DNA of 8,639 bases, from assembly GCA_043782425.1 (NCBI GenBank), contig JAYWAM010000341.1:1-8639 (forward strand). Reading direction: 5' to 3'. The notes under the pieces were generated by a model. That model did no database searches, was not told where the DNA came from, and saw nothing but the letters and a program-made list of their open reading frames with translations. A program made the translations under genes and the position numbers. Position 1 is the first letter of the stretch. Each line of letters opens with the position of its first letter. This document shows, one piece after another, positions 5,584-8,639 of this stretch. Source of the stretch: JAYWAM01 sp043782425. GTDB lineage: Bacteria > Pseudomonadota > Gammaproteobacteria > Burkholderiales > Usitatibacteraceae.

Positions 5584-7383
5584 TCAAACAATCTCCCCCC
5601 GTAAAACCTCCAGAAACGCCGCCCCATAAGTATCCAACTTACGCTCGCCTACGCCCGGCAACTCCGCAAAAGCTGCCAGCGTTTGTGGACGAAACGCCGC
5701 CATCGCGGCGAGCGTGCTGTCGTGGAACACGACATACGGCGGCACGCCTTGTTGCTGGGCGAGTTCGCGGCGGCGGGCGCGTAGTGCTTCGAATAAGGGG
5801 TCGTCGTGCAACGGCACGGTCGCACTGGCGCGGGTTTTTTTACTGCGCTTGACCGGCGCGGTTTGTTGCGCGAGTTGCAATGTGGCTTCGCCGCGCAGCA
5901 GAGGGCGGCAGGCTGGGGTGAGTTGCAGCGCACCAAAATGTGCGTGATCGGCGATCAGCATGCCGCGTGCGACCAGTTGGCGGAACAGCCCGCGCCAGGC
6001 GTTGGCGTCGAGTTCGGTGCCGATGCCGAAGGTCGAGAGCGCGTGGTGACCAAAACTTTTGATGCGCTCGTCGTCCTTGCCGAGCAGCACGTCGATCAGA
6101 TAATTCACGCCGAAGCGCTGACCGGTGCGGTGCACGCACGACAGCGCTTTTTGCGCGGCGGTGGTGGCGTCCACGGTTTGCGGCGGCGTGAGGCAGTTGT
6201 CGCAATTGCCGCAGGGCGCGCTCGGCGCGTCGCCGAAGTAGCCGAGCAGCGACTGGCGGCGGCACGAAGTCAGTTCACAATAGCCCAGCATCGCGTCGAG
6301 CTTGCGCGCCTCGACGCGCTTATGCGCCTCGTCGGCGTCGGATTCATCCAGCATGCGTTTGAGCAGAATCACGTCGGATAAACTGTAACGCAGCCACGCG
6401 TCGGCGGGCGCACCGTCGCGGCCGGCGCGGCCGGTTTCCTGGTAATACGCTTCGAGAGTTTTGGGCAGATTGAGATGCGCGACAAAGCGCACGTCGGGCT
6501 TGTCGATACCCATGCCGAACGCAATCGTCGCCACCACGATCACGCCGTCCTCGGCGAGGAACCGTTCCTGCGTACGGCGACGTGCGGCTGCGTCCATACC
6601 TGCGTGGTAAGCCAACGCGGTGAAGCCCTGCGCGCTGAGCCACGCGGCGGTCTCGTCCACGCGTTTGCGCGACAGGCAATAGACGATGCCCGCCTCGCCG
6701 GCGTGCTTGTCCTGAATGAATCGCAGCAGTTGCTCGCGCGCGCCGCTCGCGTCCATACGCACGTGATAGCGGATATTGGGGCGATCAAAACCGGTGACGA
6801 AATGACGCGCGTCTTTCAGTTGTAGCCGCAGCGCGATTTCGGCGCGGGTGGGCGCGTCGGCGGTGGCGGTTAGCGCGATGCGCGGAATCGCGGGGAAGCG
6901 CTCGTGCAGCACCGACAACTGCACATACTCCGGGCGAAAATCATGCCCCCACTGCGACACGCAATGCGCCTCGTCGATCGCGAACAACGCAATCGGCGCG
7001 CGGTCGAGTGTGGCGAGAAACCGTTCGGTCATCAGGCGCTCGGGCGCAACGTAGAGCAGATCGAGTTCGCCTGCGGCGAGTGCCGTCTCGACGCGGCGCG
7101 CCTCAGTAGCATCGAGCGACGAATTCAAATACTCCGCGCGCACGCCCAGTTGACGTAGCGCGATGACCTGATCGTGCATCAGCGCAATCAGCGGCGACAC
7201 CACAATGCCGATGCCGTCGCGCACCAGCGCTGGCAGTTGATAGCACAGCGACTTGCCGCCGCCGGTGGGCATAATCACCAGCGCATCGCCACCCGCGACC
7301 AGATGCGAGACGATCTCCTCCTGATAGGGCCGGTAGGATTCGTGGCCAAATACAGTGCGGAGTAAATGCGGGGTGGATTGCAT
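5584..7383 (-). CDS. recQ: ATP-dependent DNA helicase RecQ
   Basis: A superfamily-2 3'-to-5' DNA helicase acting in recombinational repair and restart of stalled forks. At 599 residues it is close to the usual RecQ length. Domains in order: helicase core with RPYQ at 18-21, Walker A PTGGGKS (39-45), DEAH at 137-140, the aromatic-rich loop SQWGHDFRP (143-151), motif III LTATA (171-175) and motif VI QETGRAGRDG (315-324). Next come the zinc-binding RecQ-C region with Cys374, Cys391, Cys394 and Cys397, and the winged helix (about 405-495). A basic linker (KRSKKTR near 512-518) leads to one HRDC domain at about 526-599. All key residues are present. The start is the ATG complementary to 7381-7383; no strong Shine-Dalgarno is seen. 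A TAGAAT at 7419-7424 on this strand is a weak -10 candidate. Its stop lies directly beside the repeat. Confidence 0.97.
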   Translation of the reverse strand: MQSTPHLLRTVFGHESYRPYQEEIVSHLVAGGDALVIMPTGGGKSLCYQLPALVRDGIGIVVSPLIALMHDQVIALRQLGVRAEYLNSSLDATEARRVETALAAGELDLLYVAPERLMTERFLATLDRAPIALFAIDEAHCVSQWGHDFRPEYVQLSVLHERFPAIPRIALTATADAPTRAEIALRLQLKDARHFVTGFDRPNIRYHVRMDASGAREQLLRFIQDKHAGEAGIVYCLSRKRVDETAAWLSAQGFTALAYHAGMDAAARRRTQERFLAEDGVIVVATIAFGMGIDKPDVRFVAHLNLPKTLEAYYQETGRAGRDGAPADAWLRYSLSDVILLKRMLDESDADEAHKRVEARKLDAMLGYCELTSCRRQSLLGYFGDAPSAPCGNCDNCLTPPQTVDATTAAQKALSCVHRTGQRFGVNYLIDVLLGKDDERIKSFGHHALSTFGIGTELDANAWRGLFRQLVARGMLIADHAHFGALQLTPACRPLLRGEATLQLAQQTAPVKRSKKTRASATVPLHDDPLFEALRARRRELAQQQGVPPYVVFHDSTLAAMAAFRPQTLAAFAELPGVGERKLDTYGAAFLEVLRGEIV

Positions 7384-7499
7384 GGATCAGAGCGGATACG
7401 ACAAAAGGTAGCTCGCGTATTCTACGGTAGCGCCTCCCGGACGAGCGTTCCCTGCGTGTGAATGGTATTCTGTCGCGCCTTTCTCATCACACTTGGTTT

Positions 7500-7859
7500 A
7501 TGAACGTGGATTCCACCGCGCTGATTTTCGATACGCATTGGCCGAAATTTGAACAAGACGTGATCGAAGCCTCGCACGTGCAGCCGGTGTTGGTCGACTT
7601 TTGGGCCGACTGGTGTCCGCCGTGCAGTACGCTGACGCCAATCCTCGAGCGTCTGATTCCCAGCTACGGCGGCCGTATCCGGCTGGCGAAAATCGAGGTG
7701 GACACGGACGACAACATGAAGCTTGCCGGCCGCTACGCGATGCGCGGCTTTCCGACCGTGCTGCTGTTTGTGAAAGGCGAAATGGTGGCGCGATTTCATA
7801 GCGCGAAGTCGGAATCCTGGGTGCGCGCGTTTATTGCTGAATTTACCGGGATTGAATAG
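7500..7859 (+). CDS. Thioredoxin-family protein with CPPC active site
   Basis: A thiol-disulfide oxidoreductase fold of 119 residues. Seen are the beta-strand VLVDFWADWCPPC (30-42) with the buried Asp33, redox cysteines Cys39 and Cys42, the KIEVDTD strand (64-70), and the cis-proline Pro85 in GFPTVLLF. The active site is WCPPC rather than the WCGPC of classical thioredoxin. CPPC is better known from TlpA/ResA-type periplasmic proteins, yet there is no signal peptide here, so it is predicted cytoplasmic. The ATG at 7500 fits the family's N-terminal length; an in-frame GTG at 7458 would add 14 residues that lack family character. It is divergent from recQ with about 116 bp between start codons, which must hold both promoters. 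The substrate is unknown. Confidence 0.9.
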   Translation: MNVDSTALIFDTHWPKFEQDVIEASHVQPVLVDFWADWCPPCSTLTPILERLIPSYGGRIRLAKIEVDTDDNMKLAGRYAMRGFPTVLLFVKGEMVARFHSAKSESWVRAFIAEFTGIE

Positions 7860-7912
7860 TCGCGAATACCTTAGCCACGCTATACACAGACTTCCCACGA
7901 ATTTTGGCCGTT

Positions 7913-8482
7913 ATGAAACTCCGCCTTGCCACCTCCAGCGACGTTAAATCGATTGCAGCCTTGCACGCAGCGAGCTGGCAAGTTACCTACAAGCACGTCC
8001 TGAGTGCGGACTATCTCCAAAAGACCGTTCCTGCTGAGAGAGAAGCTGTCTGGACGGAGCGGTTTGCATCGCCTAAAGCAAATCAGTGCGTATTGATGGC
8101 TGAGGACGAGAGCGGTGTAATCGGTTTCGCCTGTGCTTTTGCAGCAGAGCATGCCGAATGGGGGTCGTATCTCGACAACCTTCACATCAGACACTCGAGC
8201 CAAGGGCAAGGAACCGGGAAAGCATTGCTGGTGAACATGGCACAGTGGTGCAAACTCTACGCACCGAAGCGCGGCTTGTATTTGTCAGTCAACCAAGGCA
8301 ACCATCGTGCACAACAATTCTATCTTGGACTCGGGGCGCGCAATGCTGATTCCTGGATATGGCATGCACCCGACGGAAGCGCCGTTCCTGCTTACTGGTT
8401 CGTGTGGGAATCCCTTGAAACACTGATTTCTCGGGAAACTAACAATTCATGGGATGGCGCCGCGCTAAAGCGTACCCTTTGA
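7913..8482 (+). CDS. GNAT-family N-acetyltransferase
   Basis: A 189-residue enzyme expected to transfer an acyl group from acetyl-CoA to an amine; the acceptor cannot be told from the sequence. The GNAT fold is visible: N-terminal LRLATSSDVKSIAALHAASW, strand-4 region YLDNLHIRHSSQ, and the acetyl-CoA pyrophosphate-binding loop QGQGTG at 97-102. Motif B follows as VNQGNHRAQQFYLGLGA (126-142). The overall pattern recalls RimI-like and antibiotic-resistance-like GNATs. The ATG at 7913 is used; a TTG at 7904 would add three residues. There is no obvious Shine-Dalgarno site. It lies 53 bp after the thioredoxin gene on the same strand. Its base composition looks slightly more AT-rich than that of recQ and the RuBisCO genes, which may indicate separate acquisition. 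Confidence 0.9.
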   Translation: MKLRLATSSDVKSIAALHAASWQVTYKHVLSADYLQKTVPAEREAVWTERFASPKANQCVLMAEDESGVIGFACAFAAEHAEWGSYLDNLHIRHSSQGQGTGKALLVNMAQWCKLYAPKRGLYLSVNQGNHRAQQFYLGLGARNADSWIWHAPDGSAVPAYWFVWESLETLISRETNNSWDGAALKRTL

Positions 8483-8515
8483 TGCTTTGATATCCCAAGC
8501 CTTGATGACCCTTCA

Positions 8516-8639
8516 ATGGAACTGACCCCCGCCTTATTACAGCTCGCCACGCAGGCCCTCGATCTGGTACTGGATTTCAAATATCCGGCCGACAAGGTGC
8601 TGTCGGCGTTTTTTCGCGACAACAAAAAGTTGGGGCAAC
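8516..8639 (+). CDS. RsmB/NOP-family rRNA cytosine methyltransferase, N-terminal part (cut by window end)
   Basis: The first 41 codons of a gene that runs off the window. The start MELTPALLQLATQAL is followed by DFKYPADKVLSAFFRDNKKLGQ. The pattern F-x-x-PADxVLSxFFRxNxxLG is what I recall from the N-terminal RNA-binding (NusB-like) region of RsmB/NOP-type m5C rRNA methyltransferases in betaproteobacteria. The SAM-binding domain and catalytic cysteines would lie beyond the window. ATG at 8516 is 33 bp after the GNAT stop; no clear Shine-Dalgarno site is visible. The call rests on a short stretch and is moderate. Confidence 0.6.
   Translation, partial: MELTPALLQLATQALDLVLDFKYPADKVLSAFFRDNKKLGQ

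Noticed and set aside
4170..5590. Target-site duplication around the island
   Set aside because: The bases left of 4179 (TAGCCCTA) and right of 5579 (AATCTCAA) do not match, so classical transposition of the whole unit cannot be supported from the flanks.
5806..6381. 191-codon + strand frame inside recQ
   Set aside because: Antisense to an intact recQ with all motifs; Arg/Gly/Ala-rich composition with no domain.
7384..7499. Promoters in the recQ/thioredoxin divergent gap
   Set aside because: TAGAAT on the minus strand (7419-7424) and TATTCT on the plus strand (7466-7471) are the best -10 candidates, but neither has a matching -35 element.

Overview
The window reads as chromosomal DNA of an autotrophic proteobacterium, most likely a betaproteobacterium. 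The reasons are a red-type (Form IC-like) RuBisCO operon with its CbbX activase, followed by GC-rich housekeeping genes (recQ, a thioredoxin, an RsmB/NOP-type RNA methyltransferase). The lineage is an inference from protein resemblance only.

Layout. Positions 41-3026 carry cbbL, cbbS and cbbX on the + strand: the large and small RuBisCO subunits and the AAA+ activase that clears inhibited active sites. A strong hairpin with a T-run lies between cbbS and cbbX and probably limits read-through, so the structural subunits would be made in excess of the activase. Two small genes that I do not recognise follow on the same strand (3032-3349 and about 3359/3416-3787). They may belong to the same transcript. 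The start of the second is unclear: its best Shine-Dalgarno site sits in front of an ACG codon.

Positions 3798-4160 (- strand) encode a four-helix membrane protein of the DUF3147 type, and 5584-7383 (- strand) encode RecQ helicase. Between them lies an island, about 4179-5579. It is bounded by two roughly 230-bp copies of one structured repeat in inverted orientation and encloses a visibly more AT-rich segment with one gene, a zinc-ribbon plus DUF4145 protein. If the island is removed, recQ and the DUF3147 gene would be about 22 bp apart on the same strand, so the island appears to have split a two-gene unit. This island is the most interesting part of the window: a possible repeat-bounded cargo unit whose gene belongs to a domain family often met near anti-phage systems.

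On the + strand after recQ come a cytoplasmic thioredoxin-like protein with a CPPC active site (7500-7859), a GNAT acetyltransferase (7913-8482), and the first 41 codons of an RsmB/NOP-family rRNA methyltransferase (8516 to the window end). No tRNA, rRNA, CRISPR array or recognisable transposase was seen.
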